64,000 bases of DNA. Source: Bradyrhizobium altum (lineage in GTDB: Bacteria; Pseudomonadota; Alphaproteobacteria; Rhizobiales; Xanthobacteraceae). Below are positions 28,733-37,033 of the stretch, piece after piece; position 1 is the stretch's first letter; each line of letters starts with the position of its first letter. The DNA lies in NCBI RefSeq assembly GCF_020889705.1, contig NZ_JACMYP010000001.1, positions 177,107 through 241,106 on the forward strand. The letters run 5' to 3'. The position numbers and the translations under genes were made by a program. The notes beneath the pieces were generated by a model. The model was not told the origin of the DNA. It ran no database searches and worked only from the letters and a program-made list of their open reading frames with translations.

Positions 28733-28743
28733 GTCGGTTGGTC

Positions 28744-30168
28744 ATGTCCAATAGAATTGGTGTCATCGCGCTTTCGCGGTTCCTCGACGATCCCAGGGTG
28801 CGCCGTCAATGTGACTTGCTTCACTCCAACGGATTTAAGGTCTTCGCGATCGGGGAGGACGACGAGCGGAACCACTCGCTGGGATGGACGGTCGTGCGGT
28901 GTGCGGAAAGCGAAGTCGGCGCGTGCGTGGGCTCATCTAATCCTGTCAGCGTGGAGGTGAAAACGAATCCTGTCAGTGCAGAGATGAAAACGAATAGTTC
29001 TGTCAGGGCGAGGGTGAAAGCAAAATACCCGGTGGCATGGAGCCTACTTCGCACGGCCTGGCGCAGCTCGAAACGGGTAGCGGCCGGGGTAGTGCGCGTC
29101 ACGGCGCAGCAGAAGGCCAAGGCTAATCTACTCGCGACGAGGCTCCTCGGGCGGTCGCCGGCTCGATTTGCACAGCGGTTGGTCATTACGGCTCGCGCCC
29201 AGCGGTGTAAATTCCAGCCGAGCTACGCGGACCAGATCTTCTGGTCCTGGAACAGCAAGCTCAACGACCTGTACGCCAAGGCGCGGCCGTTGAAGTGCGA
29301 CATCTGGCTCGCGAATGACTGGATCACGCTGCCCATTGCTGCCCGGCTCGCTGCCGAGAACGGCGGCATTTATGTGTACGATACCCACGAGTTTGCGATT
29401 CAGGAGTACCAGGAGCGCTGGATTTGGCGTGTTGCGCAGAAGCCGATCGTTGCAGCGCTTGAGAAGAAATATATTGGGGGCGCCAAGCTGGTCACTGCCG
29501 TTTCCTCCGGCATTGCGGAGCGAATTTCCGATATCTATCAACTTCCGCGTCCGGCTCTGACAATTCGGAACACACCGAACTATGTTGAATCGTCGTTTCG
29601 GCCGACGGGAGATACAGTTCGGGTGCTCTACCACGGCATCGTCTCGCCGGGACGCGGGCTTGAAGCGGCGATCGACAGCGTGCCAAAGTGGGCGTCGGAT
29701 CGGGAGTTTTACATTCGCGGTCCCGGCTCGGAGGCCTATCTTGACTCGCTCCGACGGCGGATCGCGAGCTCTGGCCTGCAGTCCCGCGTCTTTCTGCTTC
29801 CTCCGGTCCCAATGAGGGAGCTGGTGCGCGAGGCGACAGCATTCGATATCGGCTTTTTTGCCTTGCCGGGACATTCGCTTCACAACGAGTTCGCTCTTCC
29901 GAACAAATTCTTTGAGTACGCGATGGCCGGACTCGCTCTGTGCGTGAGCAATCTGTCTGAGATGGCGGGATTGATCTCAAAGTACCAGATCGGCTCCACC
30001 TTCGCTGAGATTTCATCGGAGCCGATCGCTGATGCAATCAACCAGCTCACCCGGGATCGGATCGATCGCTACAAGCGCAACGCACTGGTCGCTGCGCGCG
30101 AACTCTGTTGGGAGCAAGAGAGCATCAATTTTGTCACTGCATTGAACGCGCTCGTTGCGAGGACCTAG
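28744..30168 (+). CDS. Glycosyltransferase family 4-like protein
   Basis: A 474-residue GT-B glycosyltransferase from ATG 28744. It begins with the family pattern MSNRIGVIALSRFLDDPRVRRQ. A low-complexity insert with repeated NPVSVEVKT units occupies residues about 66-93. YVYDTHEFAIQEY, LVTAVSSGIAERI, VRVLYHGIVSPGRGLEAAIDSV and LPNKFFEYAMAGLALCVSNLSEM complete the acceptor and donor halves. No good ribosome site is seen, so translation may depend on coupling with the upstream gene, whose stop is 11 bases away. It is followed 4 bp later by an AsnB gene. Confidence 0.85.
   Translation: MSNRIGVIALSRFLDDPRVRRQCDLLHSNGFKVFAIGEDDERNHSLGWTVVRCAESEVGACVGSSNPVSVEVKTNPVSAEMKTNSSVRARVKAKYPVAWSLLRTAWRSSKRVAAGVVRVTAQQKAKANLLATRLLGRSPARFAQRLVITARAQRCKFQPSYADQIFWSWNSKLNDLYAKARPLKCDIWLANDWITLPIAARLAAENGGIYVYDTHEFAIQEYQERWIWRVAQKPIVAALEKKYIGGAKLVTAVSSGIAERISDIYQLPRPALTIRNTPNYVESSFRPTGDTVRVLYHGIVSPGRGLEAAIDSVPKWASDREFYIRGPGSEAYLDSLRRRIASSGLQSRVFLLPPVPMRELVREATAFDIGFFALPGHSLHNEFALPNKFFEYAMAGLALCVSNLSEMAGLISKYQIGSTFAEISSEPIADAINQLTRDRIDRYKRNALVAARELCWEQESINFVTALNALVART
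28939..29022 (+). repeat. 27-bp in-frame tandem repeat (second gene)
   Basis: Units at 28939-28965 and 28966-28992 share AATCCTGTCAG and GAAAACG ends; a degenerate third follows to 29022. They encode NPVSVEVKT, NPVSAEMKT and a decayed copy. The unit length equals that of the repeat in the adjacent gene, though the sequence differs. Confidence 0.75.
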
Positions 30169-30172
30169 GATC

Positions 30173-32065
30173 GTGTGTGGCATCTTTGCGTCTCTAGGCT
30201 TCCTGCCCGACAAGGCCAACATCGATATCGTCAGCCATCGCGGTCCTGACGGATCCGGCTGGAAGGTTTTTGAAACCTCTCGGGGGCCGCTCGCGCTGGG
30301 CCATCGTCGCCTTGCGATCATCGATCTGACGGAAGCGGGCCATCAGCCCATGGGGTATGCCGATGGCCGTTACTGGATGGTCTACAACGGGGAAATTTAC
30401 AACTATCTCGAGCTGAAGAGCGGGTTGGAGGCGCTCGGCTGGGTATTCACGAGCCACAGCGACAGCGAGGTGCTGATGGCGGCGTATGCTCAGTGGGGCG
30501 AGGATGCCTTGCAGCGCTTGATGGGCATGTTCGCTCTTGTCATTTGGGATGCTCGAGAACAGCGGCTGTTTATGGCCCGCGATCGGTTCGGTATCAAGCC
30601 GCTCTACCTCGCCTCGTCCCCGCGAGGAATCGCCGCTGGCTCTGAAATCAAGCAGCTTCTGAACTTGCCGGGCATTTCGCGGCGGATGAACGTCCCGCGA
30701 ATTCGAGACTTTCTAGCTTCAGGTATCAGCGAGCATACTGCTGAGACAATGTTTGCCGACGTTCAACAGTTGCGCGGCGGCGAGTGTGTGACACTTGACC
30801 TCGCGAAATGGAGGCCCGGCGAAGCTCTTCCAATCCGAAGATGGTATGGAATTCTCAAGTCCGGCGGGCTCGAGCTTTCCGAGCAGGAGGCCGGTGCGAG
30901 ATTTCGCGACCTGCTGACCACTAGCGTGCAGATGCATCTCCGATCAGATGTGCCCGTGGGGTCCTGCCTGTCCGGCGGCCTAGACAGCTCGTCCATCGTT
31001 TGCCTGATGGACCGCCTGTTGCGCGAGCAGAACGTGACTGCGCCTATCAACACGATCAGCGCGTGTTACAAGGAAAAGGAAGTTGACGAGCGGCCGTTCA
31101 TGGAAGCCGTCGTAGCTTCCGTTCATAGCAAGCCGCACTACGTCTATCCGACCGTCAACGATGCGATAGAGCAAGCCGAAAAGATCACGTGGCACCAGGA
31201 CGAGCCGTACGGGAGCACAAGTATCTTTGCGCAATGGAGCGTCTTTTCCGCAGCCAGACAGGCCGGGGTCAAGGTGATGCTCGATGGCCAGGGGGCAGAC
31301 GAGCAGCTGGCCGGTTATCACAGCGGATTTTACTACTATATGGCCGACCTAGTCCGGCGGCAAAAATGGTTGGCATTGGCACGTGCTGTGGAGCAGCGTC
31401 GAGCATTTCATGGATTATCCTACCTCGATCAGCTTCGAGGGCTGTCGGTCCCTTTCGTTCCGCGAAGGTTCCTCGGGCGCGGGAAGCAGATGCTGGGTAT
31501 GCCCGATTGGCTGGCATCGGATGCGTTCAGAACGCTTCTGAACAGCGATGCCTTTTCAACAGCGCTGGCCGCGATCGGTGTTGGCCCCGTTCAGTCGATT
31601 GGCGACCTTTGCGTTGCGATGACGCAAGGGTCGAACCTCACTATGTTGTTGCACTGGGAAGATCGGAACAGCATGGCCCACGGAATTGAAGCTCGCGTTC
31701 CGTTCCTCGATCATAGCCTGGTGGAGTTTTCGATTGGGCTCGGAGAGTCCCACAAGATCGTGTACGGCGATACCAAGCGTGTGCTCCGACGAGCCATGGC
31801 TGGAGTGCTTCCGTCCGAGGTCGCAAATCGTCGCGACAAGCTCGGGTTCGCGACGCCGGAGCAGACCTGGTTTCGCGGGCCGCTTCGGCAGGCCATCGAG
31901 GCCGGTGTAGAGGACACGCTGGCGCGGTTTCCCGGGCTCTTGCACCCCGACAACACTCGCCGCCTAACGCAGCAGATGCTCACCGGCGACCGACCATTGG
32001 ACTTCACGGTTTGGCGAATTGTCAACGTGGGCATCTGGGGGCGGGTCTTCAACGTAACCATGTAA
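30173..32065 (+). CDS. asnB: AsnB-type glutamine amidotransferase 3
   Basis: A 630-residue two-domain enzyme. The start is GTG 30173, set by the need for Cys2 (MCGIFASLG); an upstream in-frame start would bury the nucleophile. Glutaminase motifs HRGPDGSG, HRRLAIIDL and YNGEIYNYLE, the ATP loop SGGLDSSS and DGQGADEQLAGYHSGFYYY, and the helix motif MAHGIEARVPFLDH are intact. It would transfer glutamine nitrogen to a carboxylate, plausibly a uronic acid of the glycan. It directly precedes another AsnB gene, so two different amidotransferases are made from one transcript. Confidence 0.9.
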   Translation: MCGIFASLGFLPDKANIDIVSHRGPDGSGWKVFETSRGPLALGHRRLAIIDLTEAGHQPMGYADGRYWMVYNGEIYNYLELKSGLEALGWVFTSHSDSEVLMAAYAQWGEDALQRLMGMFALVIWDAREQRLFMARDRFGIKPLYLASSPRGIAAGSEIKQLLNLPGISRRMNVPRIRDFLASGISEHTAETMFADVQQLRGGECVTLDLAKWRPGEALPIRRWYGILKSGGLELSEQEAGARFRDLLTTSVQMHLRSDVPVGSCLSGGLDSSSIVCLMDRLLREQNVTAPINTISACYKEKEVDERPFMEAVVASVHSKPHYVYPTVNDAIEQAEKITWHQDEPYGSTSIFAQWSVFSAARQAGVKVMLDGQGADEQLAGYHSGFYYYMADLVRRQKWLALARAVEQRRAFHGLSYLDQLRGLSVPFVPRRFLGRGKQMLGMPDWLASDAFRTLLNSDAFSTALAAIGVGPVQSIGDLCVAMTQGSNLTMLLHWEDRNSMAHGIEARVPFLDHSLVEFSIGLGESHKIVYGDTKRVLRRAMAGVLPSEVANRRDKLGFATPEQTWFRGPLRQAIEAGVEDTLARFPGLLHPDNTRRLTQQMLTGDRPLDFTVWRIVNVGIWGRVFNVTM

Positions 32066-32124
32066 TAGCATCCTATTCTCCGGATTTCCGATCGAGCCTG
32101 GTCTAACTGAAAGCAATATCATCG

Positions 32125-34041
32125 ATGTGTGGAATCGGCGGTCTCTTGTCACTGCAAGGCGTTCCTGTTAGATCTGCCCAGCGCGCACTCGAAGCGATTG
32201 GAACGCTGATCGCGCATCGGGGACCCGACGGCTACGGCTTGTGGACCGATCCGACTCTCCGCGTTGGTCTCGTCCACCGACGCCTTGCGATCATTGATCT
32301 CACGCCTGCTGGCGCCCAGCCGATGGAGGCGGTGAATGGGACGGTGATTTCCTACAACGGAGAGATCTACAATTATCTCGAGCTGAAGGAGCAACTCTCT
32401 GACAGCTGGACATTCCAGTCCACTTCGGACACCGAGGTAATCCTCGCCGCCTACAGCAAATGGGGCGAGCGCTGCGTCGATCACCTGCGCGGGATGTTTG
32501 CCTTTGCGATCTGGGACAATCGAAACAAAAAACTGTTTGCCGCTCGCGACCGCTGCGGGATCAAGCCGCTCTACTACACGGTGCAGCAAGGGGTCTTGTA
32601 CTTCGCGTCGGAGGCCAAGGCGCTTCTGCCGTTCCTCGGCGATATCGAGACCGACTCCGAAGCACTGAGTGAGTATCTCACATTTCAGTACACGATCGGC
32701 GAGAAGACCCTTTTTAAGGAGATATCCGCCTTGCTCCCCGGGCATCTGCTTCGGGTCGAAGGCGGGAACGTCGCGACGTCCCGGTATTGGGATGTGCAAT
32801 ACGATGTCGATTTTGATCGTAGTCCAGTCTACTTCGAGCGGCGTTTCGCTGAACTGCTGTCCGACTCGATGCGAGTGCATTTGCGCTCCGACGTTCCGGT
32901 CGGCGGTTATGTGTCGGGAGGTCTCGACTCCAGCCTTGTTGCGCTCTTGGCCGCGAAGCTCGACCACCGCAGCCGCGACGCGTTCCATGGCCGCTTTCTC
33001 GAATTCCCCGGCTATGACGAGAGCGAGTATGCAAAGACGGTGACGGACCTGGCGGACATGTCGCTCCACATGGCCGACATCACCGCCGCCGACTTTAGGA
33101 ACAGCATCGGGGATGTGATCTATCATCTGGATTTTCCCGTCGCTGGACCGGGGGCGTTTCCGCAGTACATGGTATCCGCGCTCGCGGCGAAGAATGTCAA
33201 AGTCGTCCTGGGCGGGCAGGGTGGCGACGAGCTGCTCGGCGGCTATGCGCGGTATCTGGTCGCCTATTTCGAGCAATGCATCAAGGCGGCGGTCGACGGC
33301 ACCTATCAGAGTGGCCACTACGTGGTCACGATCGAGTCCATCGTACCCAATCTCGGCCTGCTGCGGGAATACAAGCCGATGATCAAGGAGTTCTGGCGCG
33401 ATGGTCTCTTCGAGGACCTCGATCGAAGATACTTCCGGTTGGTTGATCGTTCGACCGATATGGTCGGCGAGGTGGATCAACGCGCACTGCACAAGGAGGC
33501 GGTCTTCGAGGCTTTCCGCGCCATCTTCAACAACCAGGACAACGTGCGGAAGGAAGCCTACTTCGACAAGATGACGCACTTTGATTTCAAGTGCTTGTTG
33601 CCGGCGCTGCTTCACGTCGAGGACCGAATGAGCATGGCGCATGGCCTGGAAAGCCGCGTGCCGTTGCTCGATCATCCGCTCGTGGAGTTTCTCGCAACCG
33701 TGCCGGCCGACGTGAAGTTCATGGGGGGGCAGATGAAGCAACTCATGAAGACAGCCTATCGCGATACCCTTCCGAAGGCGCTGTTGGAACGGCGTGACAA
33801 GATGGGCTTTCCGGTGCCACTGAAGGAATGGTTCGACGGAGAACTCAAGGACTTTGTCCTCGATATCTTCGGGGAACAACGCTCGAAGCGTCGCCCGTTG
33901 TTCAACAGCGATGTCGTGCTTTCCAGTTTGGGCGGGCAATCCCGCTTCTCTCGAAAGACGTGGGGCCTTCTCAGTCTAGAGCTCTGGCACCAACGCTTTC
34001 ACGACCGAGCGACCGAGTTTCGCGCGATGGTCAGAACATAA
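32125..34041 (+). CDS. asnB: AsnB-type glutamine amidotransferase 4
   Basis: A 638-residue AsnB-family enzyme. Cys2 follows the start (MCGIGGLL); HRGPDGYG, HRRLAIIDL, YNGEIYNYLELKE, CGIKPLYY, the ATP loop SGGLDSS, GGQGGDELLGGYARY and MAHGLESRVPLLDH are intact. It is clearly different from AsnB 3, with only the core motifs shared. Downstream, after 23 bp, comes a WbmH/WbmG/WbmF-like SDR trio. In the Bordetella O-antigen locus, similar SDRs and asparagine synthetase-like proteins help make amidated 2,3-diacetamido galacturonic acid, which is the best model for this block. Confidence 0.9.
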   Translation: MCGIGGLLSLQGVPVRSAQRALEAIGTLIAHRGPDGYGLWTDPTLRVGLVHRRLAIIDLTPAGAQPMEAVNGTVISYNGEIYNYLELKEQLSDSWTFQSTSDTEVILAAYSKWGERCVDHLRGMFAFAIWDNRNKKLFAARDRCGIKPLYYTVQQGVLYFASEAKALLPFLGDIETDSEALSEYLTFQYTIGEKTLFKEISALLPGHLLRVEGGNVATSRYWDVQYDVDFDRSPVYFERRFAELLSDSMRVHLRSDVPVGGYVSGGLDSSLVALLAAKLDHRSRDAFHGRFLEFPGYDESEYAKTVTDLADMSLHMADITAADFRNSIGDVIYHLDFPVAGPGAFPQYMVSALAAKNVKVVLGGQGGDELLGGYARYLVAYFEQCIKAAVDGTYQSGHYVVTIESIVPNLGLLREYKPMIKEFWRDGLFEDLDRRYFRLVDRSTDMVGEVDQRALHKEAVFEAFRAIFNNQDNVRKEAYFDKMTHFDFKCLLPALLHVEDRMSMAHGLESRVPLLDHPLVEFLATVPADVKFMGGQMKQLMKTAYRDTLPKALLERRDKMGFPVPLKEWFDGELKDFVLDIFGEQRSKRRPLFNSDVVLSSLGGQSRFSRKTWGLLSLELWHQRFHDRATEFRAMVRT

Positions 34042-34064
34042 ACGTCTCAATCTGGATGGTGTGC

Positions 34065-35012
34065 ATGAATATTTTTGTAACTGGCGGAGCCGGGCAGGTC
34101 GGATCAACCGTCATCGACATGCTCCTGTCGCGCGGCGACAAGGTTGTTGCGATCGACAATTATGCGACCGGTCGGGGCGACAATCTGACCAAGCACGACA
34201 ACCTGACGCTGGTCGAAGACTCGATTGCGAACGCCGGGGTGATCGATCGGTTGTTTTCCGATTTCCGGCCGGAGGTCGTCGTTCATACGGCGGCGTCCTA
34301 CAAGGATCCGGAAGACTGGAGCAGCGACGCATTGGTAAACGCGGTCGGGACTGCCAACGTTGCGAAGGCCTGCAAGACCTTCGGCGTATCTCGCCTGATC
34401 TACTTCCAGACGGCGCTGTGCTATGGCACGAAGCCGCTGCAGTCGCCGATCCCGCTTGACCATCCGATCAATCCCGTCAATTCGAGCTACGCCATCTCGA
34501 AGACGGCTGGCGAGAATTACGTGCAGTTCTCCGGGGTCGATTGGGTGACGTTCCGGCTTGCCAACGTGATCGGGCCGCGAAACGTGTCCGGCCCGTTGCC
34601 GATCTTCTACGGCCGGTTGGTCAAGGGACAGAAGTGCTTTGTCACTCCCGCGCGTCGCGACTTCTGCTTCGCGGGTGACCTTGCCCGTGTCGTCGTCAAG
34701 GCCGCCGACGGCGTCGGCCACGGCACCTATCACTTCTCGTCTGGCAAGGATGTCGCCATCAAGGAACTCTACGATTCTGTGGTGCGGGCCATGAAGATCA
34801 ATGATTATCCGGAGCCGGAAGTGAAGCCGCTCGGCCCGGACGATGCGCCGTCGATTCTTCTCGACCCCTCGCGTACCTTCAAGGACTTCGGTGCCGTCGA
34901 GTTTACCTCGCTCGATGAGATCGCCGGCCTGTCGGTTGAACGCTGGGAGAAGGACGGCGTCGTCGGCGGCTACACGCATCTGAAGGAAGCGCGTGCGGAA
35001 ATCCGCACCTGA
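34065..35012 (+). CDS. Nucleotide-sugar SDR, WbmH-like
   Basis: A 315-residue extended SDR with Rossmann motif MNIFVTGGAGQVGSTV. The active site reads HTAASYKDPEDW, FQTALCYG and SSYAISKTAGENY (catalytic Tyr and Lys). LANVIGPRNVSGPLPIFYGRL and ARRDFCFAGDLARVVVKA follow. It is clearly paralogous to the next gene, with the same SYKDP-DW and ALCYG/VLCYG segments, so the pair arose by duplication. Similarity to Bordetella WbmH/WbmG suggests epimerisation of a UDP-uronic acid. ATG 34056 is a possible alternative start 3 codons earlier. Confidence 0.82.
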   Translation: MNIFVTGGAGQVGSTVIDMLLSRGDKVVAIDNYATGRGDNLTKHDNLTLVEDSIANAGVIDRLFSDFRPEVVVHTAASYKDPEDWSSDALVNAVGTANVAKACKTFGVSRLIYFQTALCYGTKPLQSPIPLDHPINPVNSSYAISKTAGENYVQFSGVDWVTFRLANVIGPRNVSGPLPIFYGRLVKGQKCFVTPARRDFCFAGDLARVVVKAADGVGHGTYHFSSGKDVAIKELYDSVVRAMKINDYPEPEVKPLGPDDAPSILLDPSRTFKDFGAVEFTSLDEIAGLSVERWEKDGVVGGYTHLKEARAEIRT

Positions 35013-35025
35013 TCGGAACCACGAC

Positions 35026-35958
35026 ATGCGCATCATCATCACCGGTGGCGCCGGTTGCCTCGGCTCGAATCTCATCGAGCACTGGCTGCCGCAGGGCCAC
35101 GAGATCCTCGTCATCGACAACTTCGCCACCGGCAAGCGCGAGGTTCTGCCGGCGCTGCTTGGCTTGACCCTGATTGAAGGTTCGATCGCCGATCGGGATC
35201 TCGTTGCTTCGGTATTTGACGGGTTTCGCCCCACGCATGTCGTCCATTCGGCCGCTTCCTACAAGGATCCGGCGGACTGGCGCGAAGACGCGGCAACGAA
35301 CGTCGACGGCACCGTCAACGTGATCGAGGCGGCGCGTGCCGTCGGCGCGCGCCGGATTCTGAACTTCCAGACCGTGCTGTGTTATGGCCGGCCGGAAAGC
35401 ACGCCGATTCCGGTCGAGCACCCGCTGCGGCCGTTCACCAGCTATGGCATCTCAAAGGTCGCCGGCGAGCAATACCTGGCGATGAGCGGCCTGCCTTACA
35501 TGTCGTTGCGACTTGCGAACGTGACGGGGCCTCGGCTGGCAATCGGGCCGATCCCGACCTTCTACAAGCGCCTGAAGGCCGGGCAGGGTTGCTTCTGCAG
35601 TGATGCGCGTCGCGATTTCCTCGACATGTCCGACTTCCTGGCTGCGGTCGATCTCGCAATGGCGGAACAGGCGCCGACCGGCGTCTTCAACGTATCGAGC
35701 GGGATCGGCCACTCGATCAAGGAAATTTACGACCTCGTGCGCTTCCATCTTGGGCTGCCGGCAGATCCCGACGTAAAGGTGGTGCCGGTGGGTGATGACG
35801 ACGTGCCGTCCGTCGTTCCGGATCCAAGCCGGACCCGTGCGCTTCTCGGATGGCAGGCCAAGGTGTCGTTCGACGAGACCATTCGACGCCTCCTTGCGTG
35901 GTACGATGCGCATGGCGTGAGCGATGTCTATAGCCATCTGGCGGCACCCAAGAGCTGA
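35026..35958 (+). CDS. Nucleotide-sugar SDR, WbmG-like
   Basis: A 310-residue extended SDR beginning MRIIITGGAGCLGSNLIEHW. It strongly resembles Bordetella WbmG as I recall it: LPQGHEILVIDNFATGKREV, HSAASYKDPADW, FQTVLCYGRPES, FTSYGISKVAGEQY, RLANVTGPRLAIGPIPTFY, ARRDFLDMSDFL and GVFNVSSGIGHSIKE. It binds NAD and a UDP-sugar by family; probably an epimerase. It sits 13 bp after its paralogue and 16 bp before the third SDR of the trio. Confidence 0.87.
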   Translation: MRIIITGGAGCLGSNLIEHWLPQGHEILVIDNFATGKREVLPALLGLTLIEGSIADRDLVASVFDGFRPTHVVHSAASYKDPADWREDAATNVDGTVNVIEAARAVGARRILNFQTVLCYGRPESTPIPVEHPLRPFTSYGISKVAGEQYLAMSGLPYMSLRLANVTGPRLAIGPIPTFYKRLKAGQGCFCSDARRDFLDMSDFLAAVDLAMAEQAPTGVFNVSSGIGHSIKEIYDLVRFHLGLPADPDVKVVPVGDDDVPSVVPDPSRTRALLGWQAKVSFDETIRRLLAWYDAHGVSDVYSHLAAPKS

Positions 35959-35974
35959 TCATCAAGGGCTGATC

Positions 35975-37033
35975 ATGAAGTCATTTAACGGATCGACCAT
36001 ACTCGTCGTCGGCGGAGCCGGATTCGTCGGCTCAAACCTCGTGCGGCTGCTGCTCGAGCAGGCGCCGGCGCGCGTTGTGGTCGTCGACAATCTGCTGTCG
36101 GCCGACGCCTCGAACGTGCCGGCTGATCCCCGGGTCCAGTTCGTGCCGCGCCCCATCACCGAGGACGCCGTGCTCGCTGCATTGCCTGATAACCTCGACT
36201 TTGCCTTTCATCTTGCGTGCTACCACGGCAACCAGTCGTCGATTGCCGATCCGCTTGCGGATCATGAAAACAACACGCTGACGAGCCTGAAGCTTTTCGA
36301 GAGGCTCAAGGACATCCGCTCGCTGCAAAAGGTGGTCTATGCCGCGGCCGGCTGTGCGGTAGCCGAAAAAACCTTTGAGGGCGCCTCGGCGACGACGGAG
36401 GATGCGCCTGTCTCGCTGTTTCACGACAGCCCCTATTCGATCTCCAAGCTCATCGGGGAAATGTACGGCAACTACTATTTCTCCCGGTACAAGCTGCCCT
36501 TCGTGAAGGCACGATTCCAGAACGTTTACGGGCCGGGTGAAATACTGGGCGCCGGCCGCTGGCGCGGCACCGTTCATACGGTTTGGCGGAACGTCACCCC
36601 GACTTTCATCTGGAAGGCCCTTCATGACGAAGCGCTTCCAGTCGAAAATGGCGGGATCGCATCGCGCGACTTCATCTACGTGGAAGACATGGCGCGGGGA
36701 TTAACGGCATGTGCTCTCGGGGGGGACCCAGGCGAGATCTACAATCTGGCGTCGGGCGTCGAGACCAGCATCCTCGATCTGGCGAAGCGGGTGAATTCGA
36801 TCACCGGTAACCAGACCCCGATCGCGCTCACGCCGGCTCGGGATTGGGACAGATCAGGGCAGCGCTTCGGCGATCCGGCGAAGGCGCGCGAGAAGCTCGG
36901 GTTCGTCGCGAGCTTCGCGCATGAGGAAGGTCTCAGGCGTACCATCGAGTGGACGCGAGAAAATCGCGGCCGTATCCTCGGCTGCATGCGCAATCATGTC
37001 GCGCATGTGCTGGACGTTGCGAAGTATTCCTGA
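35975..37033 (+). CDS. Nucleotide-sugar SDR, WbmF-like
   Basis: A 352-residue extended SDR. ILVVGGAGFVGSNLVRLLLE opens the Rossmann fold. HLACYHGNQSSIADPLADHENNTL, KVVYAAAGCAVAEKTF, DSPYSISKLIGEMYGNYYF (catalytic Tyr/Lys), ARFQNVYGPGEILGAGRWRG, TVWRNVTPTFIWKAL and GIASRDFIYVEDMARGL match the Bordetella WbmF pattern closely as recalled. It overlaps the 2-epimerase gene by one base (TGATG). The nucleotide sugar it acts on is inferred to be a UDP-diacetamido uronic acid. Confidence 0.87.
   Translation: MKSFNGSTILVVGGAGFVGSNLVRLLLEQAPARVVVVDNLLSADASNVPADPRVQFVPRPITEDAVLAALPDNLDFAFHLACYHGNQSSIADPLADHENNTLTSLKLFERLKDIRSLQKVVYAAAGCAVAEKTFEGASATTEDAPVSLFHDSPYSISKLIGEMYGNYYFSRYKLPFVKARFQNVYGPGEILGAGRWRGTVHTVWRNVTPTFIWKALHDEALPVENGGIASRDFIYVEDMARGLTACALGGDPGEIYNLASGVETSILDLAKRVNSITGNQTPIALTPARDWDRSGQRFGDPAKAREKLGFVASFAHEEGLRRTIEWTRENRGRILGCMRNHVAHVLDVAKYS

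Noticed and set aside
32149..33939. A 596-residue reverse-strand frame opposite AsnB 4
   Set aside because: The forward frame has all AsnB motifs; the reverse product has no family features or ribosome site.
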